NCBI RefSeq assembly: GCF_036373705.1
Contig: NC_089866.1
Coordinates: 3,915,001-3,979,000, forward strand
Direction: 5' to 3'
DNA length: 64,000 bases
From: Amia ocellicauda
Lineage: Eukaryota; Chordata; Actinopteri; Amiiformes; Amiidae
A program made the translations under genes and the position numbers. This document shows, piece by piece, positions 21,457 through 34,000 of this stretch (positions are counted from its first letter, which is position 1; each line of letters begins with the position of its first letter). Under the pieces are notes generated by a model. That model did no database searches and was not told where the DNA came from. It worked only from the letters and a program-made list of their open reading frames with translations.

Positions 21457-22325
21457 ATGATTGTCAAGATTCCAAAGAAAGGTGAAAAGGAAACTGACAA
21501 TTGGAGGGGAATAACACTCCTGTCCCTTCTAAGCAAAGTCTTCTGCCGAGTCTTACTGAACCGGATTAACAAAGCTATAGACTCAAAGCCAGGAGAAGAA
21601 CAGGCTGGGTTCAGAAAAGGAAAGGGCTGCATAGATCAAATACTCACTTTGAGAAGCATCATAGAGCAAAGCATTGAATGGAATATTAACTTCATTGACT
21701 TCAAGAAGGCTTTTGACAGTGTTCAGAGAAAACCTCTGGAGGACTCTGGAACAGTATGGCATTCCACCAAAAATAGTGAAGCTCATTTGTTGCTTCTACA
21801 AAAATGAATGTTCAGTGCTTCTTAACAACAGTCTGACAGAGTGGTTCACTGTTGAGTGGTTCACTGCATAATATCACCTATCTTGTTTTTGGTGGCCATT
21901 GATTGGGTGATGAGAAACACCACTAAATATATGCCTCAGGGCATCCAGTGGACTATGTTCCAGTCATTAGGAGACCTTGACTTTGCTGACAACATAGACC
22001 TCTTATCATGTAAACAAGACCACATGCAATATAAGACCACAAGACTCTGCCGCTTTGCCATCCAACTAGGCATCCAAGTCAACATAAAGAAGAGTCAAGT
22101 ACTCGAAGTTGAAGACTTTACCTACCTAGGTGCCTTGGTCAGTCAGGAAAGCTCCATAAGATATCAAGAACTGACTGAACAAGGCCAGAGTAGTCTTCCA
22201 ATGACTTTGGTACACCCGGAAGTCCAAACAATACCAGCTCAAAAACAAGATCAGACTCTACCACAGTAATGTTAAATCGGTAGTGAATGCTGGAGAATGA
22301 CCCAGTGTGACATGGAATCACTCTC
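21457..22325 (+). pseudogene. non-LTR retrotransposon reverse transcriptase, broken
   Basis: Reverse-transcriptase blocks occur in order across shifted plus frames: an opening WRGITLLSLLSKVFCRVLL block, then EEQAGFRKGKGCIDQI, and NFIDFKKAFDSV (motif A). GIPPKIVKLICCFYKN follows, then a decayed LLFLVAIDWVMR region. The catalytic box is degenerate: LDFADNIDLLS, where FADD is expected. FTYLGALVSQESS follows. This is the RT core of a LINE of a different clade from the CR1-like copies (Nimb/RTE-like wording; clade unsure). At least three frameshifts and a changed catalytic Asp show it is dead. No endonuclease or 3' end was identified. Confidence 0.8.
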
Positions 22326-24118
22326 TGCCTTCCATTATGGATGTCTTAGATGAATCTGCCAGATATTTTGGACCAACAGGATATCTAACTTTGACCTATT
22401 CAATTGCATGAACACTTGGTGCATTGCAACAGAGATAAAGAGGAGGAGACTCAGATACTCAATATTAATATTGTTAGTCCACCATGAATATCTAATTGCT
22501 TTAGATTCAAGATGGTTAACAGTGAAAGAGTGAATATCTTTATGTGCACAATGGTAATGAATTAAAATTACACGCTGTGAACATTTACAATAATACCCAT
22601 TGAACTCAAACATGGAATAAACGTGGATAATATTTAATTTCCATCCTTCTTGCTAAACAACAATATATTTAACCATTTATTATTCAGTATAAATTAGATT
22701 ATCGGTATGTTTAATAATGGATGTTTCAGAAACTGGAGATGAGAATATCTGGCATACTTCTTGACAAACTGACATAAAATCCACAGTCAAGCATTCACAG
22801 CATTTCATTAACCCGTGCAGGCTTATTTCTCGAGTTCATGAGATGACAAATACTGAATGTTCAATAGCCTACTTATCATTTTACTCCTACTTATCTTCCT
22901 TCCTGGATTAAGATGATTCTAGCATTTAAAGAAGTGGTTTGCCTTCTTTAGGTCTTTCTTGGAAGGACAGAGTTGCCACACAGGGGAAGAGTGAAGGAAG
23001 AAGCTACGGTTCAATCGAGAGATAATTCAGCAAACTTCTTAATGCTTCAGATGATGATCTGCATCATGTCAGCAGATGGATGACTTGCCAGACCACTTTC
23101 TCTATTGATTTGAGAGCCTTCTTGAGGTATCCTGGTCTCCTTTGTGTTTACATAAGATGGCACTCAATTATATTAAATGGATTATCCCGGGTTTTTTGTC
23201 ACAGTCAAGCTCCATTCAGGGGACAAACACAGAGACACAGATTATTTGCACATGATACGTTGTACATGTTTCAAAAAGAAACAACGCTCATCTGTTCAAT
23301 GGCCTCAATGGAGGAGATAGTTCACTGCAGGTTACCAGGTAATATGATTCATGTATCTCAGAAGCATGACTATATTATTGGAGATACTGGAGTTCAAATA
23401 TAAGGTGTGACTTTCCCATAACAATGGTTTTGACTCACAATCACAATCTTTATCATTTCAAACTAGTAACTCAGTGTTAGCTTCTGTTAAAATATCATTA
23501 GCAAACTGTCTTGTAGCAAATGCTTTACCATTGTACTTTTGCTGTGCGATGGGTCCCTGTCAGATCACTGGTGGTCAGAACAGTTTAAATATGTTTTTAA
23601 TGTTCTAAATGTATACATCCAAAGATGTTCAGTGCACCATGGCTGCTGTGCGTTTCTTCATTTGTAGCACGTCTGAAATAATGGATTGCTGAGTAACTCT
23701 TAAATTGTATCTGCCTGTACTGTATCTCTGCAAGTGACAGCGGTGTTCGTGGTTTTTCATTTATTTGAAGTGGCATGCTTTTTAAAGAATATGTAAGCCT
23801 CTGTGTTCTTCCTGTGTAATAAGATTCATTCTTCTGCTACAGGTGAAAACAGAAAAAAGGAAAAGACTGTGTTTAGCACCTGTTTGCCCGGAAACAATTC
23901 AAATTAAAACAAACAAGAAATATATAGCCTATATTTTATTATTGAACGGTACACGTACAACACGTATTCTTTTGCTTCGAACCAGTTAATTAATTGGCTG
24001 ATTAATATATGCCAATATTAGTTCAATGAGTACAATACATATCTAATGAAATAGTTATATTGCTGTTCAAAATCTGTTTTGTGTTTTTTTCCATGATGAG
24101 GCATAACTTAGTGCTTTT
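22326..24118. other. intergenic with one arm of a distant inverted repeat
   Basis: No gene seen. 22630-22760 is one copy of a repeat whose inverted partner lies at about 26995-27115. The remainder is AT-rich, and its short frames have no recognisable similarity. Confidence 0.5.
22630..22760 (+). repeat. interspersed repeat, copy A
   Basis: Contains ggtatgtttaataatggatg followed by tttcagaaactggagatgag. The reverse complement of about 26995-27115 carries the same blocks with only scattered differences. Weaker similarity continues to about 22800. Confidence 0.85.
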
Positions 24119-24150
24119 AAATGAATGAAATCATGAGAACCACATGTTCT

Positions 24151-24307
<157 letters not shown>

Positions 24308-25570
24308 AGCCTGTGTCATCATAGACAACCCAAAAATGACATATGGAAGTATAAAGTATCATGGGACGAATAAATGCCATGGACAATTAAAAAGTGTCAT
24401 ATGTCACCAAAACATGTCATACTGGAGCAAAACAATGTCCTGCAGAATTAAAAAAGTGTTGTAGAGGAACAAAACAGGGGACAGTCTATGTGTCCATATT
24501 TTGCATGGTTAGTTAGTACCTAGGAGAAATGCTTGTTAAATATAATTATTTATAAAAACAAGTCATGAATTAACTGCCTAGTCTGTTGCCTAGAGAAGTC
24601 TATTGATCTGAAAAGATATTTTGCATAAGAGTTGTGGAATGAGATCAAACGTCAGCTGCTGTTTTCTGGTTCTGCTTTATATAGGTTATAAATAGTGACT
24701 TTGGTAAAGTAGTTTTCAATGTCACTGAGTACTTTGTATTTCAATTTAGATTTTGGTTGTTATTTCAAAGCAGCTTCCACACATTATTTAAATGCACTAA
24801 ATCAGACCCCAGTACTCGGGGGCTGCAGTGTCTGCTGGTTTTTGATCCAACAGGAGATCAAAATTACTTCATTAATGGTATTATTTACTCTGGTAGGCTT
24901 ATTTTATTTGTATACCCGACAATTTGTTGATGACTCAAAACACTGAACACACACAACATTTCAGAGTCTGGAGAGAAGTATTCAATTCATCCAGTCTATT
25001 GTTTAATTAGACTAATTAAGGAGCTAACAGCTGGGCTGGAACAAAACCCAGCAGACACTGTGGCCCCCCAGGACTAGAGTCTGACATTCACAGTCACTGT
25101 CAATGTTAACTTAATTCTAAGCCACATTTGTCTGCAATAAGTATAAAACAGATATAATCATATGTTGTTAACACTGTATAACTGATCACAATTAATTCGA
25201 GATTCATACATATTAGTATTGGATCACGAATACATCACGTATTTGAATGAACATGTTTTAATGTGTACACCTTGATACAAATAAACCATATCCCCAAGAT
25301 TTACATAGATTTAAATGTCAGCACACATGGACGTATATACTTGTAGGAGAAGTCGAGCACTTTGCATAAGTTAACCCATAAACAGGCAGGACGTCTTGCT
25401 GCAGCATGAATATTTAACTCGAAATTTGCTGCAAGGGGATCAGAAACGAAACGGCAGCTTTTGCAGCACTGACGTGTGACCTTTGAATCGAAGCAGGCAG
25501 AAGTCACCCACTTGTTTCGGAGACTAGTGCATTATTTTGCAGAGCTGGAGAAATCTGTGTGGGCTGGATG
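24308..25570. other. intergenic upstream of il21r, nothing recognised
   Basis: AT-rich flank. No gene or repeat family recognised. Confidence 0.5.
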
Positions 25571-25812
25571 CATGCATCGTTATGAAGTGACTTCGGTGAA
25601 ACCACATCCTCGCAGCAGAGCAGCCGGAGCAGCCGGAGCGCAGAGCTGTGACGTCGCTCTACACGCTGCCTGGCCGGCGCGGCGCTCCGAGGAGCCACAG
25701 TCGCTCAGGGGACCGGGGCATGACGGCAGCGGGAGCGGCTTTAACTGCCCCCATCCAGACATGCACTGAAACGCATCCTTCTGGATTGCAGCCCTGCAAG
25801 AAAGAAAACGAG
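25571..25812 (+). promoter_or_regulatory. il21r: probable il21r promoter and noncoding exon 1
   Basis: A local CpG-rich island in AT-rich surroundings holds repeated agcagccgga units near 25615-25640 and a CRE-like TGACGTCG near 25649. It ends at a good splice donor (gag|gtaaat, GT at 25813-25814). It precedes the il21r ATG exon by 2.1 kb with no other gene between. A noncoding first exon is common in this family. The transcription start is not resolved. Confidence 0.5.
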
Positions 25813-26119
25813 GTAAATGGTGACAGCGTTTTGATTGTTTTTGAAATGTTGTGTGTGTGTGTTTTTAAATTGACCCCATCAGGTGATTTGAAACTGACAC
25901 TGTTGTATTGTTAGGGAGATAGTAAGAGGAAAACGAGCACTTGGAATACATGTATTAATATTAAGATTAATTCACTTAATGGATTGAGAAAAGATCCATT
26001 AAGGACGAACAGGTTAACAATTTACCCCGTTTTAGTGCGACTTGTTTGGCTATGTGCTACTTACACAGGGTCTGTGTCCTTAGTTGTATTTAAACCATAC
26101 CGAAGCTGTTACTCTAAAA

Positions 26120-26120
<1 letters not shown>

Positions 26121-26155
<35 letters not shown>
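26121..26155. repeat. (ATTG)n microsatellite
   Basis: About nine tetranucleotide units in the presumed first intron of il21r. Confidence 0.95.
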
Positions 26156-26270
26156 AGTTTTGGTGGTCAAAATGTTATATACCCTTACACTTGTGACAAT
26201 AGCTAAAACTAGACCTTAACAGGGTAAACAGACATAATTTCAAATCTCCGAAACCAAGACGAATAAAAAG

Positions 26271-26310
<40 letters not shown>
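26271..26310. repeat. (TTA)n microsatellite
   Basis: About 13 units in the presumed first intron of il21r. The poly-Asn frame on the minus strand is an artefact. Confidence 0.95.
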
Positions 26311-26311
<1 letters not shown>

Positions 26312-26994
26312 AGAAAGTATTGGTTCTTTCAACAAATGTTTTGCCATCAGGAAAACTAGTTTTTGATTTGTGATATTTGGTCTTATTATAATATTTTCCA
26401 TGAATCGGTGTCATGGAGGGAAAGATACAGGTGGGATTGGCCATGGTGTCACATAACCTTGTGAACTAGATGTAATAGAAATATAAGTGACATGAGATTG
26501 CATAGGTCTTATATTTATTTTTCAAAATAACAAGGAAATGCTTATTTCATTGTGTTCAGGTGCTTGGATTCCTCCCCAGTTCTCTCCAGAATCTAATTGT
26601 TTGACACTTAATTTGCACTGAAATGTCCATGGGACAAAACAGGGAACGATATTGCCTCAGACCTTTGTAAAGCCCACGTGGACTATCCCACTGTTTGTGT
26701 GTTTGTAAGTGTGGATAGACCAGAGTGCACGGTTCTGCTTAACTGAACAATGCTTGAAGAAAGAGCATTTAGCTAGATTAATCAACCAATGTATGTAGAT
26801 TACAGTAATGCCAAAAGCAGTTTGAAATCAGTGAAGGTTTGACTCAGTGGGAATTTTTTTAATTTTCTAAGATTGATTTAGATAGCTCTGTGATCTTGTG
26901 CAGAGGTTCCTAAGAAGTTCACTTTTACTCCAGTACTACTGCTGCAGTTGCAGACTTTGTGAATACTAGCTTGTGGTTTTTAGGACTGTTTGTC

Positions 26995-27115
26995 AAGAAA
27001 TATGTCAGATATTCTCATCTCCAGTTTCTGAAACATCCATTATTAAACATACCAATAATATAATTTATACTGAATAATAAACGGTTAAATATGTTGTTGT
27101 TTAGCTAGGAAGGAT
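26995..27115 (-). repeat. interspersed repeat, copy B (inverted relative to copy A)
   Basis: Reverse-complement match to 22630-22760, about 4.3 kb away, in the presumed first intron of il21r. The shared tract includes the motif around catctccagtttctgaaac. No TIR or coding sequence was recognised, so the family is unnamed. Confidence 0.85.
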
Positions 27116-27952
27116 GAAAATAAAGCAAATTCAACAATCACTTTTGAAACAGGGAAGCGGTAGGAGTCTTTTCTCACCACACCTGACTGAAGGGAATGGA
27201 AAGTTCCTTTGTTTTCATCCCATGAGAGCTTTTTTGCTAGTTGTTTACTCAGCGGTGACAGTAGAGAAGTAAAATTAACCCCTGATACATGCAGATTGAC
27301 ATTCTTCTTCGTAAACACCCTCCCTTCTTCAAAACGTCTCAAGTCCTTGCATAGCTTAGTAGAAATGTGAGAAGTGAAAGCGCTCACTTGGATTATCATG
27401 ACTGAGATTTCATCCTGGGTTACTTATCAAGCACCAGTTGTGCATAGAAAGTGAGCTGCATCATTTAGAGGTTCAGCAATCCTGTAGCACGTTGACACAA
27501 GGCTTATTGTTCATCACATGAACAATCAAAAATCTGTCTAGAAGCAGTAATTCCCCTTTTGCCACCAGGACAACAATTACTTATGTATTTTCTCCTGTTG
27601 TTTATCTACTGAGAAGAGGTGAAAAAGAGAACCAATCATGTTTAATATTGAAGTGAAAGTTACCGTAGTGGAAAAAAACAGAAAAGAGAATCCTCCACGA
27701 GGTATTTGACTCTTGTGCAACTGATTTTAAAGAAGCAAATGAGTGATCATTTAAAATATACATATTGTTTAGAAAACATCATAGAGATATGACTACTTTG
27801 AAGCCATTAAAACACGTAGCATCCTTGAATAAGACTGTAGAAAGCAGCACAACAAAATAATTGGCAATACATTTTTTAAATTGCATGTAAACAGTATTTG
27901 GTCTGTTCTCGTCCATGACATCCCCCAATCTCTTTCTTCTTCTGCCTTATAG

Positions 27953-28030
27953 GTTCCCTCAACATCTTCGATGATTGTGTAGACTTTAAAACACCTCTTC
28001 AAAAACCACCTCCACCTTAGACAAGACATC
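27953..28030 (+). promoter_or_regulatory. il21r: il21r 5' untranslated part of exon 2 with a 4-codon uORF
   Basis: A strong pyrimidine tract (tctttcttcttctgcctt) and AG at 27951-27952 define the acceptor. The leader contains one upstream ATG at 27971, read ATG ATT GTG TAG, ending 49 bases before the main ATG. Such minimal uORFs can lower translation of the main frame. Confidence 0.5.
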
Positions 28031-31000
28031 ATGGAAGTGCTACAAATGACCATAATTTCAGTTCTCCTTTGTGGTCTGATTCAACACAGTAAGTTATTGT
28101 TTGCTTGTTTGTTTGTTTGTTTACTGACTTCTGTTCTGAAACCCCAGAGCTGCCATTGTAGTATTGGTTTGCAGTATATCAGTAAACTCTGGCCAGATAA
28201 TCTATAATTGTGCAGTAATCAATCACCTTCAGGGCCGCTAACTCGCCACAATTCTGCGTCATTGAATGTGGGCCTCCACCAGTGATAGATAAAAATAATA
28301 ATCTAAAGGTGAACATAACTCTTTCTTGTAATAGACAGACTACGATATTAGTCATCTCTACGTCACTGGCAGACCTACAGGCCATCTTGGCAAGCAATGT
28401 TTCCTGTCCTATTTACTGATCAATGTATGGGGCAAGTAGGTCACAGCCACACAGAAAGAAAGAAAGAGAGCATCAGACCAGACTGATTAGAAGATTAAAG
28501 AGGGTGATAATGAAATGCAAGCGATGTTAGCTATGTGCTTGGGGTGGTACAGTGTGGGCAGCTGAAATCAATACACAATGACTTGGGTCTATGTTATAGG
28601 TACAATGGGTAAACCACTGCTTAAGTTAAAGAATGTATTTATAGGAGGTCTGGCTGTGCCACTGTCTCACTGTGTTGGTCCCAAGTGAGTTATTGAACTT
28701 CCTTCTAATAATCTAATAATGGATAAGAAATATAAATGTAATGTGACTCAGAGGAAGTGTGGTCTCTCCTTCCTCAAGTGCTAATAATAAAGCACAGTAC
28801 CTTGTTGTTCATCTACAGTATAACTGTGTCAAGAGTAGGCAGGCAGGGACAGTCATGCACATTTTTTATTCTACAATGACATCAGCACGGTTTATTTTTT
28901 CCAGAGGACGTAAAGAAAGAAAACAACGTTTCAGTGTACTTTAAACAACTAACTACAGGCAGTCCCCATATCTATCAGTTATGGCTTTGTGTTCTCCTCT
29001 TCCTCTTTGATACCAATTGGTGTTCAATTGATCTCCATTAAGTGTAGCCTGACTCTGCTTAGCTATAAAACATCACCAACATAATGGAGGCAGAGAATAG
29101 TAATCAACTGTCTGTGCGTTTGTGTGTTTCCATAAGGGGTTGTGTGAAGCCGTCTGCATGGTGTATGCGTTGTGAATGGTCTTTGCAACTTGGATTCTGG
29201 CCGATAGGACGAGACTGAATCATTTTGGCAGCCCAGCAGTGTGCAGTACCTGTGTTAAGAGGACCGGCCTCTGAAGACTTGTAAAGCAGTGCACATCAAC
29301 AACACCATGTTATGCTTTCAATTGGGCCACTAGGGCACAATTTCCTCCACCATCCTTTCTTCATGGATATGAAGAACTTCTAGATGTGCTAAATCGCCCA
29401 GTTTCTTCTCTAAGAGGTTATTATCTTATTATTCAAGTTGTGTCCTTTTCTCCGTTCCCAGCTACGGGCTTCTGCAATGTCACCTGCACTAATGACTACC
29501 TTCAGTCTCTGAACTGCACCTGCGCAGGCCAACAACCTGCCCCCTCCTATCAGCTCCTGGGAAATTGCTCGTAAGTACACGTCTCTGATGTCTCTTGAAA
29601 AGACAAAGCAGTCGATGGTTTCACTAAATGTCAGCACTTAGTCACACTTCTGAAAGAGGTAATATGTCTCGAACTTAAAGGCCAAGTGGTTAGAGTGACA
29701 TTTTAAAAAGTGAAGTGTCTTGTTTTGTTTATTTGTTGTTTTTTTATTTTAGTTTTGTTTGTTTGTTGGTTGGTTTTCATTAGAAAAGTGCCGGTTCATT
29801 CATTGTGTGTGCTGGGAGAGTTGTGGTTTTTCTGGCAGGACAGAAGTGGTCATGGGCGGCTTTGGGTTTGTGAACATTGCCCCCTAGCGGAAGCAAAGGG
29901 GGCAACAAACAAATCTTGCTTGTGGATTTTGATTCAATGGAATAAAAGAGAGAGAATCAAATGAGAGGCGGTGGGGGTTGAATAAATTCTCTCCATGACA
30001 TGCATTGAAGGCTGGGTTTACAGATTAGAGGAGCAAGTGTAATGTAAAATCAAGTGAAGAGATGAGATCATTTTTGCAGATTTTGTTTTTAAATTTTGTG
30101 GTGTGTTTTTAGGTACGAGGACGGCTCAGCAGAATCAAGCTGTGAGATCACAACTGACCAGAGATGGTGTGAGCTCAGCTTCAAGGGCCACTGTACAGAC
30201 CTGAGTGAGTTCCAGGGCTGCCACGTCTGTGTGAAGAACAGCAACGTGGAAGGAAGTATAGACCCCGAGGACTGTACCGATGTCTATTTAACAAGCAGCA
30301 GTAAGTATACCCTTATACTTATTAATCTTATTCAATTAGAGAAAAAGACCCCTTCCTCTCTCACCACAGCGCACACACTGACATGTAATGCTCACTCTCT
30401 GGGCCGCCATTAAGCAGGCTGAACCATCACTGTCTGGTAGCTGGGACCAGGCGTGTAAGAACATAAGAACATAAGAAAGTGGAGGCCATTCGCCCCATCG
30501 TGCTCGTTTGGTGTCCATTAATAACTCAGTGATCCAAGGATCCTATCCAGTCTGTTTTTGAATTTTCCCAAATTGCCTCTTCAGCCACATCGCTGGGGAG
30601 TTTGTTCAGATTGTGACGCCTCTCTGTGTGAAGAAGTGTCTCCTGTTTTCTGTCTTGAATGCCTTGAAGCCCAATTTCCATTTGTGTCCCGGGTGCGTGT
30701 GTCCCTGCTGATCTGGAAAAGCTCCTCTGGTTTGATGTGGTCAATGCCTTTCATGATTTTGAAGACTTAGATCAAGTCCCCACGTAGTCTCCTCTGTTCC
30801 AGGTTGAAAAGGTTCTGTTCCTCTGTCTCTCAGTAGGACATTCCCTTCAGACCTGGAATAAGTCTGGTTGCTCTCCTCTGAACGGCCTCTAGAGCAGCGA
30901 TATCTTTCTTGAAGTGTGGAGCCCAGAACTGTCCACAGTATCCAGATGAGCTCTAACTACTCCAGATGAGTTCTAACTCTCCCTTCAGCCCAATATACAA

Positions 31001-34000
31001 ATAAGAAACCTACCACACTTTCAGTTTATACTCTGAAAGCTTGAAGAAGAGACAAAAAAAGTCTGTGAAACACCTCCCAAAAGATGGAGGGGAATTGAAT
31101 CAGGCAATGGCATCATCTTAGCGTCTGTGGGGACCACTGTCCCACACTTGAGGAGATCATTTCGCTGTCGATGTCTTGTATTGTTTTTGCGCGAAACCCA
31201 ACCCAGTACAATCTTTGGTTTCACACAAATTGCGCCAACTCCAACAGAAGAGCACTCCTGTGGTCGGCTTCTCCCCAGCTGAGGTGTAGTGCTCATACAT
31301 TCCCCCGGAGACTGTTACTTTCTTATTGAAGCCCCTTCCTCTTGCTGTTTCCATTGCTTTCGAAGCTGTTTTAGAAATATAAATGTTATATTTATTATCC
31401 AATAGGTCTGTTGAACGTCTTTATGCACTACGCTGGTGTTCATGCGCTATTTCTTTGACAATGGTGGAGGTGGGGGGGGGATTGAACAGCATAATTCTGA
31501 ACCGTTGTCCCCTGTAGCTTTTCCCAAGGTAATGTTGCATCTCCCTCTGCCATTTTTCCATCAACAGTAAAACCGAAGGCCCCCGAAAACCTGACTCTAT
31601 TGGAGAACCAGAGTAACTATAATCTGTCCTGGAAAATGTGGTACACAGAGGACAGAGAAGGCTACTACCTGGTTAACAATCTTAGGTATGAGGTGCGAAT
31701 AAAGGATACATCTTCAGAGGTAAGGAAACTCTGAGATCATGTGACTGTTACCAGTGCCTTCAGTGGTAGAAGGTTAACAGGAATTTAATCATCTTCCCAA
31801 GCGAGGGTAAAGTCCTAGAGCAGATAGTAAGAATATTACACTTCACTTGGCTTCGGGAACATATTTTATTACATTGTTTATAAAGATTGGGTGGAACATC
31901 AATTTATTGTGTTCTTCTCAATATGTCTGATAGTTAAATATTATCACCTATTTCCATGATTCTACATAGTAAACTCTAAAAAAAACGGAAGGTATACAAT
32001 TGATAAAACTAGGTTTGGTTGTGTCTTTCTTCCCTCTTCTAATTTGTCTAGATTGAATGTTGTCTAGATTGGGTAATTTCCAAAACCCATCAATGACAGG
32101 GAGATGGATTGAACGGGAGGATCACTGTGCACTGAGAAAGTTGTGTGTGTTTGCCGTGTGTGCATTTGTTGAGCGTGCCGTTGCAATGTGTTCACAGAAG
32201 CTGACGGATTTCCTGGTGAACGAAGACAGACGATACCTGGTCATTCCCCACAGCCGTCTGGGCAAAGGAAGAGAGTACACTGCCGAGGTCCGGGTCAGCT
32301 TGATTCCAGACTTTGATTACTCGGGTCCCTGGAGCGAGTGGAGCCCGGCCTACAAGTGGAGAACACAGTGTAAGTCCTGCTCGTCTTAAAAGGGTTGAAG
32401 ACTATGCATGAAGGTTATGATGGCCAATAGGTTCAATAGCAGCCTTTTCTCCCTGAAGCCTGATCTGGTAAGATCTCTGACATGGCCCTTGTGGCTGGAG
32501 AGATCTCATAAGGCTGTTCCCAATGGTAGCTAGTCCTTTATCGGTTAGTCTTTGGGGTTTCTCAGTCTGCTCTGGATGCATTTATTCCTCTAGATTAACA
32601 CATTTCTCTAGCCGCCCTGCTAAGCAGTTCGGCAACTGGTGGCAACATGGACACTTTAGGACAATGTTATTATTGAAAATTACAATACGTAGCTCTTATT
32701 ATTACAACCAGAAACCTCCTAGATCCTGATCAGTGTCTTTTCTCATTCATTTACAGCTGACGGCTGGCAGAGTTACAGCCTCTATGGCGTCTTGCCATTT
32801 GTTGCGTTTGTGGTGATCCTGTGTTACATTGGAAAAAGGTAAGCGACTGAGAAAAGGGAAGTAGCTTGGGTGGGATAAATATTGAGACCTGGAAACTGTG
32901 GTTATACTGCAGAAAAGTGTTTGTGTCCTAAACTATTGTTTTCTACTGGAAATGAAAGCACCTTGGGATGAGAGGTAGTGTCTTTGTATTGAGGAAGAAG
33001 GATTTCTGGTTGGTTTTGATGGGAGAAGAAAGGTAGAGGTCAGTTTCTGCTGAATTCCCAGTTTGCTGGTGTTGCCGTGTTTAATATTCTCTCTCTCTTT
33101 TACTGGCTACTTCAATAGAGAACCAAGAGAAATTAAACCCACTCTGTCACAGTAGTCAGAGCGATTACCTTTGGGCTAAATTAACACCTGTTTTTCCTAA
33201 TGGGGGTGGAGGGGTGGGGACAATTGATGGGGAAGTGACCGAAAAAATTTTCGTATCGTATCTGTTATGAAGATAACAGAAGTCAATTGAATGCTTGATT
33301 GTACCATTAGGTTTTGGATTTTGATCTCTTTGTTTCTTTAAAGGCTGGAGAAAGTAACATGATTTTAAAGTTTTCACGAATATGGGCCTAAGAGACGTGG
33401 GTGTTGAGAAACTAAAACTTAAATAAAAATGATATGAATGCTGCTGCAAAATATACAAAGCAAAGGTACAGGATATTACCAGATAGGTCTGTGTGGCAAG
33501 GATGACTGTAAAATAGTGTCTGCTGGCCAATTAAACATGAAATGGTTCTTGATTAATCATCTAGTTCTTTTCTTGCAATACCTCCTACATCTGAAAACCA
33601 CAAACCTTGCAAGTCATTTCTAGTCTTATGAAAGAAAGCTAGGTGCAAAGCATCAGACTTGTGATGACAGGAAATCAGCTCTTTATATGTCTTACTTTGT
33701 TATTTTAAAAACCTGTGCAATGTAACCAATGCTCCTGACAGTTACTACAGGTTTACATGTTTCTGGTTTTCTCTGTTCAATTGAAGGTTGTCCTGCAAAA
33801 CAGTTAAAACGATCTCGACAAACAGGGTAGCTGCCTGTTGTAGTTTAATCCACGTCTTATTGAAAGCGAATACACAAGTTATCCTCACAATTATTACTTT
33901 AGTGTCTCTGCATTTGTTTCATTTGCTGAGTTTATCAGTAAGCTTTCCAGACAATGTGTACTCCCATCAGATCCTTGTCAGTGGGCATCATAGGAGACAG

